64,000 bases of DNA from Paracoccus sp. S1E-3 (GTDB taxonomy: Bacteria; Pseudomonadota; Alphaproteobacteria; Rhodobacterales; Rhodobacteraceae). The notes beneath the pieces were generated by a model. That model was not told where the DNA came from. It saw only the letters and a list, made by a program, of their open reading frames with translations, and did no database searches. Shown here piece after piece: positions 36,719 through 45,704 of this stretch (the first letter of the stretch is position 1; the number at the start of each line of letters is the position of its first letter). Both the position numbers and the translations under genes were made by a program. The DNA is taken from contig NZ_JACEMU010000004.1 in the NCBI RefSeq assembly GCF_013868135.1, positions 930,001 through 994,000 on the forward strand, in the 5' to 3' direction.

Positions 36719-39700
36719 CGCGCTTCTCCGGCATGGGTGGCGCGGTTGATGCCCAGCCGAGCGCGGATCCAGCGGCTCAGCCGGGCCTGCCCCCCTTCGA
36801 TGACCGAGAACAGCGCCGGCACGAACAGCAGCGACAGCAGCGTCGACAACAGCAGGCCGCCGATCACCGCCACCGCCATGGGCGCGCGGAACTCGCCCCC
36901 GGCACCCGATCCGATCGCCGAGGGGACCATGCCCGCAGTCATGGCGATGGTGGTCATAACGATCGGGCGGGCACGTTTATGGACGGCGTCCAGCAGCGCC
37001 ACCCGTTTCGGCGCCCCGGCTGACATCGCGGTCAGGGCGAATTCCACCAGCATGATGGCGTTCTTGGTCACGATGCCCATCAACATGAGAAAGCCGATCA
37101 GCACCGGCAAGCTCATGGCATAATTGAAGAAATACAGTGCGAAAATGGCGCCGCCGATGGCCAGCGGCAACGACATCAGGATCGAGATCGGGGTGATGAA
37201 GCTGTGAAACAGCAGCACCAGCACCACATAGACCAGCAGCACGCCCGCAGCCATGGCGGTGCCGAAGGCTTCGAAGATATCGGCCATGATTTCCGCATCG
37301 CCCGAGGATTCGATCTCGGTTCCGGGAGGCAGTTGCACGCTGGTCTGCATCTCCGTGACCTTGGCCGAGACCGGCCCCAGCCGCGCGCCATCGACCAGAT
37401 TGGCGCTGACAGTGGTCCGGAAACGGCGGTCATAGCGGCTGATTTCCGTCGCCCCCGCACCATAGCCAAGAACGGCCACGGTTTCCAGCGGCACCAGACC
37501 GTTCGCGCCCGGCACCCGCAGACTGCGCAGCACCTCGAGATCCTCGCGGGCGGCGCGGTTGAGGCGCACGACAATGGGGATCTGACTGTCTCCGGCATTG
37601 TATTTCGCGACGTTTTCCTCGCTGTCGCCGATGGTGGCGATGCGCAGGGTGGTGGCCAGATCGACCGCCGACACGCCCATGCCGGCGGCAAGATCCGGCT
37701 TCGGGGTGATGGTAATTTCGGGGCGGCGCAGATCGGCCTCGCTGATGACACCTTCCAGTTCCGGCATTTGCGCCATCTGATCGGCGAGGATCTGCGCGGC
37801 CTCGGTGGCGGCCGCCTCGGTATCGCCAAGCACGCTGATCGAAATGTCGTTCTCGCCGTTCTCGTTCTGAAAGCTCAGCCGCATGTCGGGCATGTCGGCA
37901 AGCGCCTGCTTGATCTCGGCCTCCAGCTCGAACTGGCTGCGCTCGCGATCCTCTCGGGCGCCGTAATTGATGAACAGCTTCGCCACCGCGACATTGCTGC
38001 CGCCGCCTTCGACGAAGACCGACTGCACTTCGGGGAAGGGATCAAGCGCACGGGTCAGGCGCCGCGCCGCGTCCTCGGTTTCGGCGATGGTGGCGCCCGG
38101 CGGCAGTTCCGCCGTCACCGTCGAACGGCCGATATCGGTGGGCGGCATGAACTCGCCCGGCAGCAGCGTCGCCGAATAGATCGAGCCCGCGAAGATCCCC
38201 AGCCCTGCCAGCAGCGTCAGCGCCCGGTGCTTCAGTGTCCAGCCTGAAACCCGCATCAGGACGCGCATCACCGGGCCGTCCTTCACCTCGGCCACATGGG
38301 CGTCCTTCAGGAAATAGGCGGCCAGCATCGGCGTGATGATCCGCGCGACCAGCAGCGACAGCAGCACCGAGATCGCGACCGTCAGGCCGAACTGCTTGAA
38401 ATACTGCCCGGCGATGCCGGACATGAAGCTGACCGGGGCGAAGACCGCGACGATGGAGAAGCTGATCGCGATGACGGTGGTGCCGATCTCGGTCGCGGCT
38501 TCTTCCGAGGCCTGATAGGCGGGCACGCCCATATTGATGTGGCGGACGATGTTTTCGATTTCCACGATGGCGTCGTCGACGAGAATCCCGGTGACCAGCG
38601 TGATCCCCAGCAGGCTGATGGTGTTGAGGGTGAAGCCCAGCATGTCCATCACGAAGAAGGTCGGGATGATCGACAAGGGCAGCGCCAGCGCCGCGATCAG
38701 CGTGGCGCGCCAGTTGCGCAGGAACAGAAAGACCACCACGATGGCGAGGGCCGCGCCTTCATACAGCGTCTCCATCGCGCGGTGGAAGTTGGATTCGGTA
38801 TACACCGTCGTGTCGTCGATCAGGTAGATCTCGGTCGAGGGGTAGCGGGCCTGAATTTCGGCCAGTTTTTCCTTGGTGCCATCGGCCGCGACCAGATCGG
38901 ATTCACCACTGGCGCGGAAGACGCCGAAGGCCACCACCGGCATCCCGTCATATAGCGCGAAGCCGCGCACCTCGGAGGCGCCGTCGATGATGGTGCCCAG
39001 CTGATCCAGCCGGATCGTGGCCCCCCCGGCGATGCGGATCGGGGTGGCGGCCAGTTGGTCGAGCGTGCCGGCCGCCCCCAGCGCGCGGATTGAAAATTCC
39101 GTCCCGTCCAGATCGCCGCGGCCGCCGCCGAGGTCGATATTGCGCACCCGCAACTGATCGGAGACGCCCGCCGCCGTCAGCCCCTGCGCCAGCAGGCGAT
39201 CGGGGTCCAGCTCGACCTTGATCTCGCGATTTGCGCCGCCCAGGCGACTGACCTTGCCCACCGCCTCGACCGAGGCCAGTTCGCGCGCGATGGTGTCGTC
39301 AACGAATTTCGACAGTTCCTCGATCGAGCGTCCGTCGTCGCGCACGGCATAGGTCAGGATCGGCATGCCGGTCACGTCCAGCCGTCGCACGACCGGCTCG
39401 GTCACGCTGTCGGGCAGTTCGCCCCGAACCTCGGCCACGGCATCCTTGATGTCGTTGACGGCGCGGTCGCTGTCGGTCTCCAATTCGAATTCCACCACCA
39501 CGGAAACCGAACTGTCGGACGCGGTGACAGTGGTATGGCGCACCCCCACGACCGAGGCGATGGCGTCCTCAAGCGGCTGTGCGACCTGCGTGACCAGTTC
39601 GGAGGGGGCTGCGCCGGGCTGCCCCAGCGAGACGGTCACGATGGGCAGGTCGATATTCGGAAACTGCGTCACCGCGAGCGTGCGGAAGCTGTAGATACCT

Positions 39701-39771
39701 GCCAGCAGCAGCACCAGAAACAGCGCGATGGGCGGCACCGGGTGACGGATGGACCAGGTGGACAGATTCAT
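36715..39771 (-). CDS. RND family efflux permease
   Basis: A 1018-residue RND transporter with twelve expected membrane spans and two large periplasmic loops. The opening MNLSTWSIRHPVPPIALFLV has the family first span, and ITLVTGILVDDAIVEIENIV holds the two charged residues of span 4 that carry protons. It belongs to the AcrB/MexB superfamily, closer to the MdtB/CzcA-like type, and exports toxic or foreign compounds with the adaptor encoded upstream and an outer membrane channel not present here. ATGA overlaps link it to both neighbours. Confidence 0.92.
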   Translation of the reverse strand: MNLSTWSIRHPVPPIALFLVLLLAGIYSFRTLAVTQFPNIDLPIVTVSLGQPGAAPSELVTQVAQPLEDAIASVVGVRHTTVTASDSSVSVVVEFELETDSDRAVNDIKDAVAEVRGELPDSVTEPVVRRLDVTGMPILTYAVRDDGRSIEELSKFVDDTIARELASVEAVGKVSRLGGANREIKVELDPDRLLAQGLTAAGVSDQLRVRNIDLGGGRGDLDGTEFSIRALGAAGTLDQLAATPIRIAGGATIRLDQLGTIIDGASEVRGFALYDGMPVVAFGVFRASGESDLVAADGTKEKLAEIQARYPSTEIYLIDDTTVYTESNFHRAMETLYEGAALAIVVVFLFLRNWRATLIAALALPLSIIPTFFVMDMLGFTLNTISLLGITLVTGILVDDAIVEIENIVRHINMGVPAYQASEEAATEIGTTVIAISFSIVAVFAPVSFMSGIAGQYFKQFGLTVAISVLLSLLVARIITPMLAAYFLKDAHVAEVKDGPVMRVLMRVSGWTLKHRALTLLAGLGIFAGSIYSATLLPGEFMPPTDIGRSTVTAELPPGATIAETEDAARRLTRALDPFPEVQSVFVEGGGSNVAVAKLFINYGAREDRERSQFELEAEIKQALADMPDMRLSFQNENGENDISISVLGDTEAAATEAAQILADQMAQMPELEGVISEADLRRPEITITPKPDLAAGMGVSAVDLATTLRIATIGDSEENVAKYNAGDSQIPIVVRLNRAAREDLEVLRSLRVPGANGLVPLETVAVLGYGAGATEISRYDRRFRTTVSANLVDGARLGPVSAKVTEMQTSVQLPPGTEIESSGDAEIMADIFEAFGTAMAAGVLLVYVVLVLLFHSFITPISILMSLPLAIGGAIFALYFFNYAMSLPVLIGFLMLMGIVTKNAIMLVEFALTAMSAGAPKRVALLDAVHKRARPIVMTTIAMTAGMVPSAIGSGAGGEFRAPMAVAVIGGLLLSTLLSLLFVPALFSVIEGGQARLSRWIRARLGINRATHAGEAR

Positions 39772-41015
39772 GGCTGCACCCCGGCGCTGGCGCTGTCCTG
39801 CGCGCGGTCCTGCACCGGTGCGGGTGCCTCGCCCCCATCCTGGGCCTCGGCTGCGGGGGCGGCATCCTCTGTTACCGGGATCACCCGGTCGCCGTCGCGG
39901 AAGAAGGCGCCGGCGCGGGCGATGATCTGCTCGCCCGCCTTCAGGCCCGAGAGGATCTCGCGCCGGCCCTGCCAGATGACGCCGGCCTGAACCTTGCGCG
40001 TCTCGACCCGGCCGTCCGACACCACCTGCACCACCTGCCCGCCGTTATCGTCCAGCACCGCCGTCAGCGGCACGGTCAGCCCGTCATGACGGTCGACGAT
40101 GATCCAGCCGTTGGCGAACAGCCCCGGCCGCAGCCCTGCGGTCGCCTCCAGCGTGATGCGCAGTTCGCCCAACCGGGTCGCGGCGTCAACGGCGGCGGGC
40201 AACCGGCGGACATAGCCCCGGACCTCGCCCAGGCCCGCAACGCTGGCGATGGCGGGATCATCCAGCTTCAGCTGCTGCAGGGCGGTTTCCACCACCTCGG
40301 CCTGCCACTCGATGCTGCCGTCGCTGATAATGGTGAACATCGGATCGCCGGCGCCGCTGCCCATCGCCCCAAGCTGGACGGCACGGGCGCTGACGACGCC
40401 GTCAACCGGCGAGGTCACCTCGGTCCAGCCAAGGTTCAGCTGCGCGAGGTCGACCGCCGCCGCGGCCTGGGCGCGGGCAGCCTCGGCCACGGCCAGCCCG
40501 TCGCGGGCCGAGGCCGCCTGCGCGCGCGCCGCCGCCTCGGCGGCGACAACATCGTCCAACGCCGCCCGCGTGGCGGAACCGCCTGCCTGCAATTGCCGGG
40601 TCCGTTTCAACGCCGCCAGCGCCTGGGCGAAGGTCGCCTCGGCGCTGTCGATCTGGTTGCGGGCCTGGCGGACCGCAGCCTCGCTGCGCTGCAATTCGGC
40701 CTCGGCCTGGGCCAGCTGGGCCTTGACCGCCGATTGCGACAGCCGCGCCAGAGCCTGCCCGCGGGTCACGTGATCGCCCGGCTCGGCCAGCAATTCGGTG
40801 ACCTCTGCGCCAGAAAGCTGCGGATAGACAAGCGCCGGTTGCCGCGCCACCAGCGACCCCGATGCCGGCACCCGCACTTCGACCGGGGTGACGCGGGCGG
40901 TGTCGACCGTTGCGGGCTGCGCCGCGCTGGCAGAGGGCGCCGCCCCGGCATCGGCCGCGTCGGCGGCATGGGCCGGAATGGCCAGCAAGGCGAGGGCGAT
41001 CAGGGTTCGCAGCAC
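39768..41015 (-). CDS. RND efflux periplasmic adaptor (membrane fusion protein)
   Basis: A 415-residue adaptor. A signal peptide (LIALALLAIPAHA) is followed by an Ala/Ser-rich stretch, a barrel-sandwich hybrid start (GAEVTELLAEPGDHVTRGQALA), a long alpha-hairpin (about residues 95-195, rich in Ala, Glu and Gln), then lipoyl and beta-barrel domains (GWTEVTSPVDGVVSARAVQLG). The last 40 residues are acidic and low in complexity. It joins the inner membrane permease to an outer membrane channel. It is the first gene of the operon. Confidence 0.9.
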   Translation of the reverse strand: MLRTLIALALLAIPAHAADAADAGAAPSASAAQPATVDTARVTPVEVRVPASGSLVARQPALVYPQLSGAEVTELLAEPGDHVTRGQALARLSQSAVKAQLAQAEAELQRSEAAVRQARNQIDSAEATFAQALAALKRTRQLQAGGSATRAALDDVVAAEAAARAQAASARDGLAVAEAARAQAAAAVDLAQLNLGWTEVTSPVDGVVSARAVQLGAMGSGAGDPMFTIISDGSIEWQAEVVETALQQLKLDDPAIASVAGLGEVRGYVRRLPAAVDAATRLGELRITLEATAGLRPGLFANGWIIVDRHDGLTVPLTAVLDDNGGQVVQVVSDGRVETRKVQAGVIWQGRREILSGLKAGEQIIARAGAFFRDGDRVIPVTEDAAPAAEAQDGGEAPAPVQDRAQDSASAGVQP

Positions 41016-41360
41016 GGGCTTTTTCCTTCAACATTCAGCATTCAGCGCGCGCGTCCCGAAACGGCGGCCCATTCGGCGCGCGCATCCCCCGCGCAGGCCA
41101 TGCAACGCGCGGACGCCCCGATTGTTCAGTCGCGCTGACCCTACAGCAGGGACGCCACAGACAAAAGCAAAAGGCCGCCCCTGCCCGAGGCGCGGCCGAA
41201 ATTCCGCCGCGCGACCGAATCTGCGCACCGTCAGCGTCGGATCGGCGCGTTTTCGCCCTGACGTGCCCGGCATTTCGCCCGATCCCGCGACAGGCCGTTG
41301 ACCTGAGGCCAATGCAGCGTAAAGTTGCATTATCTATTTCTCGCAATTCTTATTCGCAAC
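41016..41360. other. 345-bp divergent control region, RND operon / tetR
   Basis: No gene is supported. It separates the divergent RND adaptor and TetR starts and contains a perfect inverted repeat near the tetR side (listed separately). The last 60 bp before tetR are AT-rich and contain further GCAA/TTGC half sites. Confidence 0.5.
41311..41331. promoter_or_regulatory. TetR-type operator candidate
   Basis: AATGCA, nine bases, TGCATT is a perfect 6-bp inverted repeat 30 bp before the tetR start in the gap facing the RND operon. Its size and place fit autoregulation by the adjacent TetR protein and repression of the pump; this is inferred. Confidence 0.5.
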
Positions 41361-42014
41361 ATGCCCCCGACCCAGCAACTGGCAAAACCGCGCGTTTCCA
41401 GCAAGTCCGGCGCCCTCAGGGTCCGGGTGCGCCGTTCGCGTGAGGAATTGCGGCAGGCGACACTGGAAGCAGCGCGCGAGATCATCATGCATGAGGGTCC
41501 CGAAGCGCTGACCGCGCGCCGGCTGGCGCAGGCTGTGGGCTATACGCCGGGCACAATCTACAACCTGTTCGAGAGTCTGCCGGACGTGCTGTGGCAGGTG
41601 AACCGCGACAACTTCGCCCGCATCGCCGAGCTGTTCGCCGACCTGCCCGGCGCGGATCCTGCCACGCGGCTGCGGGCATTGTGCACGCGCTATCTCGATC
41701 TGGTCGAGGCCGAGCCGATGGTCTTCCGCGCCCTGTTCGAAGGCCCGCGCCGGTCCGAGCTGTTCCCCGAATGGTATCTGAACGCCATTGCCGATCTGCT
41801 GACGCGGGTCGCGAACGAGTTGCGCGCGGTTGCCCCCGCCATGTCGCCCGAGGCCGCCAAAAGCGAGACCACGGCGCTTTTCGCGGCCATTCAGGGGATC
41901 GCGCAGCTGCGCTCCTCGGGGCGGCTGGAACTGCTGACCCCGGTCTCGGCCACGGTTCTGGCGGACAGCCTGGTCAAGCGGGTCCTGCGCGACGCCGCCG
42001 CGCAGAACGGCTAG
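41361..42014 (+). CDS. TetR/AcrR family regulator of the RND operon
   Basis: A 217-residue TetR regulator. The helix-turn-helix is at residues about 40-75: EAAREIIMHEGPEALTARRL and AQAVGYTPGTIYNLFESLPD. The C-terminal ligand-binding half is helical. The N terminus is about 20 residues longer than usual and basic. The start at 41361 is chosen over one 36 bp upstream because the latter would place it over the operator candidate. It is divergent from the RND operon and very probably represses it until a drug or metabolite binds. Confidence 0.9.
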   Translation: MPPTQQLAKPRVSSKSGALRVRVRRSREELRQATLEAAREIIMHEGPEALTARRLAQAVGYTPGTIYNLFESLPDVLWQVNRDNFARIAELFADLPGADPATRLRALCTRYLDLVEAEPMVFRALFEGPRRSELFPEWYLNAIADLLTRVANELRAVAPAMSPEAAKSETTALFAAIQGIAQLRSSGRLELLTPVSATVLADSLVKRVLRDAAAQNG

Positions 42015-42026
42015 ACCGGCTGCGGA

Positions 42027-43664
42027 TCAGATCAGGAACAGGTCGTCGGCCAGCGTCGAGACATCGGTGACACCCTCCAACCGGATCAGTCGGCTGGGCG
42101 TCAGATACAGCAGCATGTCACCACCGACGATTTTTGCATTGTCGAGGATCTCGGCCTTGGTCAGATCGGCATCGGCGACCGCCGCGCGATAGATCACCAG
42201 ATCATCCACGTTGTCGGTGAAATCCACGAGCGTCATCTGGCCGCCGTGAAACAGGAATACGTCGGCGCCGTCGCCGCCACGCACGCGGTCCTGCCCGAAA
42301 TCGACCACGATCCGGTCCGCGCCGTCGCCCCCGAACAGCCGGTCGCTGCCCGCGCCGCCACGCAAGACGTCATTGCCGGCACCGCCTTCCAGAATGTCGA
42401 CGCCCCAGTCCCCATCCAGTTGGTCATTGCCGGCACCGCCGACCAGGCGATTGTCGTAGGCGGTGCCGCGCAGCGTGTCCTCGCCGGCGGTCCCGATGAC
42501 ATTCTCGATGCTGATCAGCCTGTCGCCGGCGGCATCGCCGGTGTTGCGCTCGGGTCTGGCCAGATCGACCAGCACACCGGTCGCGCCGATATAGACCGCG
42601 GTATCGCTGCCCGCGCCGCCGTCCAGCACATCCCGCCCGCCGCCGCCGGTCAGCCGGTCGTCGCCGGTGCCCCCGATCAGCATGTCGTCCCCGGCATTCC
42701 CGACCAGGTCGTCTTGGCCCGCCCGGCCTTCCAGCCGGTCATTGCCCCCCCGTCCGATCAGCTGGTTGTCCGCGTCCTGCCCCTTGATCACGTCATTGCC
42801 GGCCGAACCGTCGACATTCTCGATCACGGTCCGCCGCTCGATCAGCACGTTGCCGCGCAAGCCGAAGGCCGAATTGATCGAGCCGGGCGTCAGGTCGATA
42901 TTGACCGCCGCGGTCTCGCCCCGGAAATTCAGCCTGTCGATGCCACTGCGATCCATGATCGTCAGCGTGAACGGCGTATCCGCCAGCGTGCCATTCGAGA
43001 TCATCCGCCCGATCCGTCCATGCGCCCCGCCGGCGTTGGTATCCCAGAAATAGGTCGTATCACCTGCGCCCGCCGTCGGCTGGAGATCATACAGATTTTC
43101 AATGGCGGCGATATCGGCAGGCATCGGCGTCAGCACATAAGCGAATGATGCGCCGGTCGTGTAATTATCGTCCTGCGCGAAATAGGACATCACCGACATC
43201 TGCCAGCTGTCATTGGCGTAATGATTGTCGATGCCATAGGTCGCACGATTATTGTAATTTCCCGCATGACCCAGACCCAGCGCATGGCCGATTTCGTGCA
43301 GCCACGTCTGGGACAGATATTCTCCATACTTTGAACCGTAGGCCTGGGTAAAATCGCGGCCGACATTGACCGTCGGGTAATAGGTCGAGAACCACCACCC
43401 GTTATCCCGCGGACGGGTCCAATCCGTATAGGCGCCCGAAAAGTCATCCTGCAGCTTGATATCGGCATGACCGCCCGTCGCGAACGAGAAATTGAGCCCA
43501 AGATCCGCCCAGGCGCTGATCGCCGCACGGGCGAGAAAATCATTCGCAGCGGTCAGCGATGACAGGTCGACAGTGATCGTACTGCCCAGATTGACGGGCG
43601 TGCGCCCCGCCCAAAACCCCGAAGACAGATAATTCCCAACCTGATCAACCGTATATTTACTCAT
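42027..43664 (-). CDS. Serralysin-like M10 metalloprotease with RTX repeats
   Basis: A 545-residue secreted protease. The zinc site HEIGHALGLGH (His123, Glu124, His127, His133) and the Met-turn at Met159 in SVMSYF define the M10 family. From about residue 260 to 500 there are two blocks of glycine-aspartate nonapeptides (GGxGxDxLx, for example GGAGNDVLRGGAGSDRLFG), which bind calcium. There is no N-terminal signal; secretion should use a type I system and the C-terminal end. No type I transporter genes are adjacent. The start at 43664 (MSKYTVDQVG) is preferred. Confidence 0.92.
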   Translation of the reverse strand: MSKYTVDQVGNYLSSGFWAGRTPVNLGSTITVDLSSLTAANDFLARAAISAWADLGLNFSFATGGHADIKLQDDFSGAYTDWTRPRDNGWWFSTYYPTVNVGRDFTQAYGSKYGEYLSQTWLHEIGHALGLGHAGNYNNRATYGIDNHYANDSWQMSVMSYFAQDDNYTTGASFAYVLTPMPADIAAIENLYDLQPTAGAGDTTYFWDTNAGGAHGRIGRMISNGTLADTPFTLTIMDRSGIDRLNFRGETAAVNIDLTPGSINSAFGLRGNVLIERRTVIENVDGSAGNDVIKGQDADNQLIGRGGNDRLEGRAGQDDLVGNAGDDMLIGGTGDDRLTGGGGRDVLDGGAGSDTAVYIGATGVLVDLARPERNTGDAAGDRLISIENVIGTAGEDTLRGTAYDNRLVGGAGNDQLDGDWGVDILEGGAGNDVLRGGAGSDRLFGGDGADRIVVDFGQDRVRGGDGADVFLFHGGQMTLVDFTDNVDDLVIYRAAVADADLTKAEILDNAKIVGGDMLLYLTPSRLIRLEGVTDVSTLADDLFLI

Positions 43665-43808
43665 GCTCACCAACCCTTGCACATATTCCATCACCCATGC
43701 CCGATTGTCACTCGCCTCGCCAGCGAATTCGGCGGCGAATTGTCCCCCATGCCTTGCATCCGGCCTCGCCTGGCGTCATCTGTGAGATACAGGCAACAGA
43801 GAGCGATC

Positions 43809-45032
43809 ATGGACAAGGTCAGCCTTCCCGAGCGCCCCGGCTGGCGCGACCGCGCGGCCGAACTGGGCTTCACCTTCGCCGATATGGGCGGCGAGCCGTA
43901 TTGGGACGAAAGCTCGGCCTATCGCTTCTCGCTGCGCGAGGTCGAGGAGGCGATCGAAGACCCCTCGACCGAATTGCACGGTCTGGTCCGCGAGGCGGTG
44001 GCGACGGCGCTTGCCAGCGACGAATGGATGACCCGCATGGCCATCCCGCCCGAGCATTGGGATTTCGTCGCCGACAGCTGGAAGGCCGGCGAGCCGGAGC
44101 TTTATGGCCGCATGGATCTGGCCTATGACGGTCAGTGCCCGGCCAAGCTGCTGGAATACAACGCCGACACGCCGACCTCGCTTTACGAATCCGCCTCGTT
44201 CCAGTGGCTCTGGCTGGAGGAGCAGCAGCGTCTGGGCGTGCTGTCGCCCGACACTGACCAGTTCAACGCCATCCACGAAGCGCTGGCGACCCGCTGGGCC
44301 GAGATCGCCGCCCCCGGCACCGATGTCCATTTCGCCGCCGACAAGACCAATCCCGAAGATTACGCCACCGTCGAGGCCCTCGCCTGGGCCGCTCGCGAGG
44401 CGGATCTGGGCGCGCATTTCACCGATCTCGCCGGGATCGGTCTGACCGAGGAGGGCCAGTTCGCCGATGACGAGGACCGGGTGATCGGCACCCTGTTCAA
44501 GCTCTATCCGTGGGAGGACATGCTGCGCGACGATTTCGCGCGCCACCTCGCCGCGTCGGGGACGCGTTTCATCGAACCGCCGTGGAAGGCGGTGGTGTCG
44601 AACAAGGCGCTTCTGCCGCTTCTGTGGCGGCTGTTTCCCGGTCATCCAAACCTGCTGCCGGCCTTTTTCGAAGCCGATGTGGCCGAGGCCCTGCGCGGCG
44701 GCAAGCCCGCCCCCGCCACGGCCCGCGCCTTCGCCGCCGCCGAGGACACGCTGCGGGCGGGCTATGTCTCCAAGCCCATCTTCTCGCGCGAGGGCGCCGG
44801 GGTTATCATCACCGAGGCCGGACGCGAGACGGAACGCGCGCCGGACGATACCTATGACGACCACCCGCGCATCATCCAGGGGCTGGCGCGGCTGCCGGAT
44901 TTCGGCGGCTTCTACCCGGTGATCGGATCCTGGATCGTCGGCCAGACCTGCGTGGGCATGGGCCTGCGCGAAGATGCCTCGCGCATCACCCACAACATGT
45001 CGCGCTTCAAGCCGCATTACATCGAGGGCTGA
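43809..45032 (+). CDS. Glutathionylspermidine-synthase-like ATP-grasp protein (YgiC type)
   Basis: A 407-residue ATP-grasp ligase. LELLEYNADTPTSLYESASF-like PAKLLEYNADTPTSLYESAS, the LYPWEDMLRDDF segment and the C-terminal SKPIFSREGAGV with a MSRFKPHY end match the C-terminal synthetase domain of GspS and E. coli YgiC/YjfC. The amidase domain of true GspS is missing, as in YgiC. It would join a peptide or amino acid to an amine using ATP, but its substrates are unknown. It is 2 bp upstream of a YgiB-like lipoprotein gene, the same pair as in E. coli. Confidence 0.86.
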   Translation: MDKVSLPERPGWRDRAAELGFTFADMGGEPYWDESSAYRFSLREVEEAIEDPSTELHGLVREAVATALASDEWMTRMAIPPEHWDFVADSWKAGEPELYGRMDLAYDGQCPAKLLEYNADTPTSLYESASFQWLWLEEQQRLGVLSPDTDQFNAIHEALATRWAEIAAPGTDVHFAADKTNPEDYATVEALAWAAREADLGAHFTDLAGIGLTEEGQFADDEDRVIGTLFKLYPWEDMLRDDFARHLAASGTRFIEPPWKAVVSNKALLPLLWRLFPGHPNLLPAFFEADVAEALRGGKPAPATARAFAAAEDTLRAGYVSKPIFSREGAGVIITEAGRETERAPDDTYDDHPRIIQGLARLPDFGGFYPVIGSWIVGQTCVGMGLREDASRITHNMSRFKPHYIEG

Positions 45033-45034
45033 AC

Positions 45035-45664
45035 ATGACCGCACCGATCCGCAAACGCTCGCGCCATGTGGCGCTGTTTCTGGCCGGCGCCGCCGTGATG
45101 ACACTGGCGGCCTGCGAGGAAGAAAAGACCGATGCCGCCGCCTTCCCCGATCTGGAAAGCTGCATTGCCGAGGCGAAGAACGGATCGCTGTTCTTCACCG
45201 AACAGGATTGCCAGACCCAGTTCGCGCAGGCCCAGCAGGAATATCTGGAAACCGCCCCGCGCTACGAATCTCGCGAGCTGTGCGAACAGGAACATGGCGC
45301 CGGCAATTGCGGTGGTGATCCGACCGCGCAAAACCAGCCCGGCATGGGATCCGTCTTCATGCCGCTGTTCATGGGCTACATGCTCGGCTCGATGCTGGGC
45401 GGCGGGCGCGGGGTCTTCTCGCAGCCGATGGTGCGCACCGCGCAGGGCGGCTTCTCGACACCCGCGGGCAACCAGAGCTTCGCGTCGAACCGGGGCACCG
45501 GCAAGGTCGCGACCTCGACCTTCACCAAGGCGCCTGCGACCATCGGCAAGGCGCCGATGACGGCGGCGCAGGTGTCGCAACGGGGCGGCTTCGGGGCGTC
45601 GGCGACCGCGCGCAGCACCGGCGGCACCCGCAGCACCGGCGGCATGCGCAGCGTCGGCGGCTGA
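45035..45664 (+). CDS. DUF1190 (YgiB-like) lipoprotein
   Basis: A 209-residue protein. The N terminus has a basic start, a hydrophobic core and a lipobox (MTLAACEEE, Cys at about residue 27), so it is a lipoprotein. LESCIAEAKNGSLFFTEQDC followed by QTQFAQAQQEYLETAPRYES and a Cys-rich centre match DUF1190/YgiB. The C-terminal third is Gly/Ser/Thr-rich low complexity ending in GTRSTGGMRSVGG. The partner is the YgiC-like gene just upstream; the pair's role in the envelope is not known. Confidence 0.83.
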   Translation: MTAPIRKRSRHVALFLAGAAVMTLAACEEEKTDAAAFPDLESCIAEAKNGSLFFTEQDCQTQFAQAQQEYLETAPRYESRELCEQEHGAGNCGGDPTAQNQPGMGSVFMPLFMGYMLGSMLGGGRGVFSQPMVRTAQGGFSTPAGNQSFASNRGTGKVATSTFTKAPATIGKAPMTAAQVSQRGGFGASATARSTGGTRSTGGMRSVGG

Positions 45665-45704
45665 TCCAGGCGCCGCTGCTGCCCATACGGGAACCCGGGC
45701 GCCG

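Noticed and set aside
42250..42860. Tandem DNA repeats
   Set aside because: They are the codons of the RTX nonapeptides of the protease, not a CRISPR or satellite.
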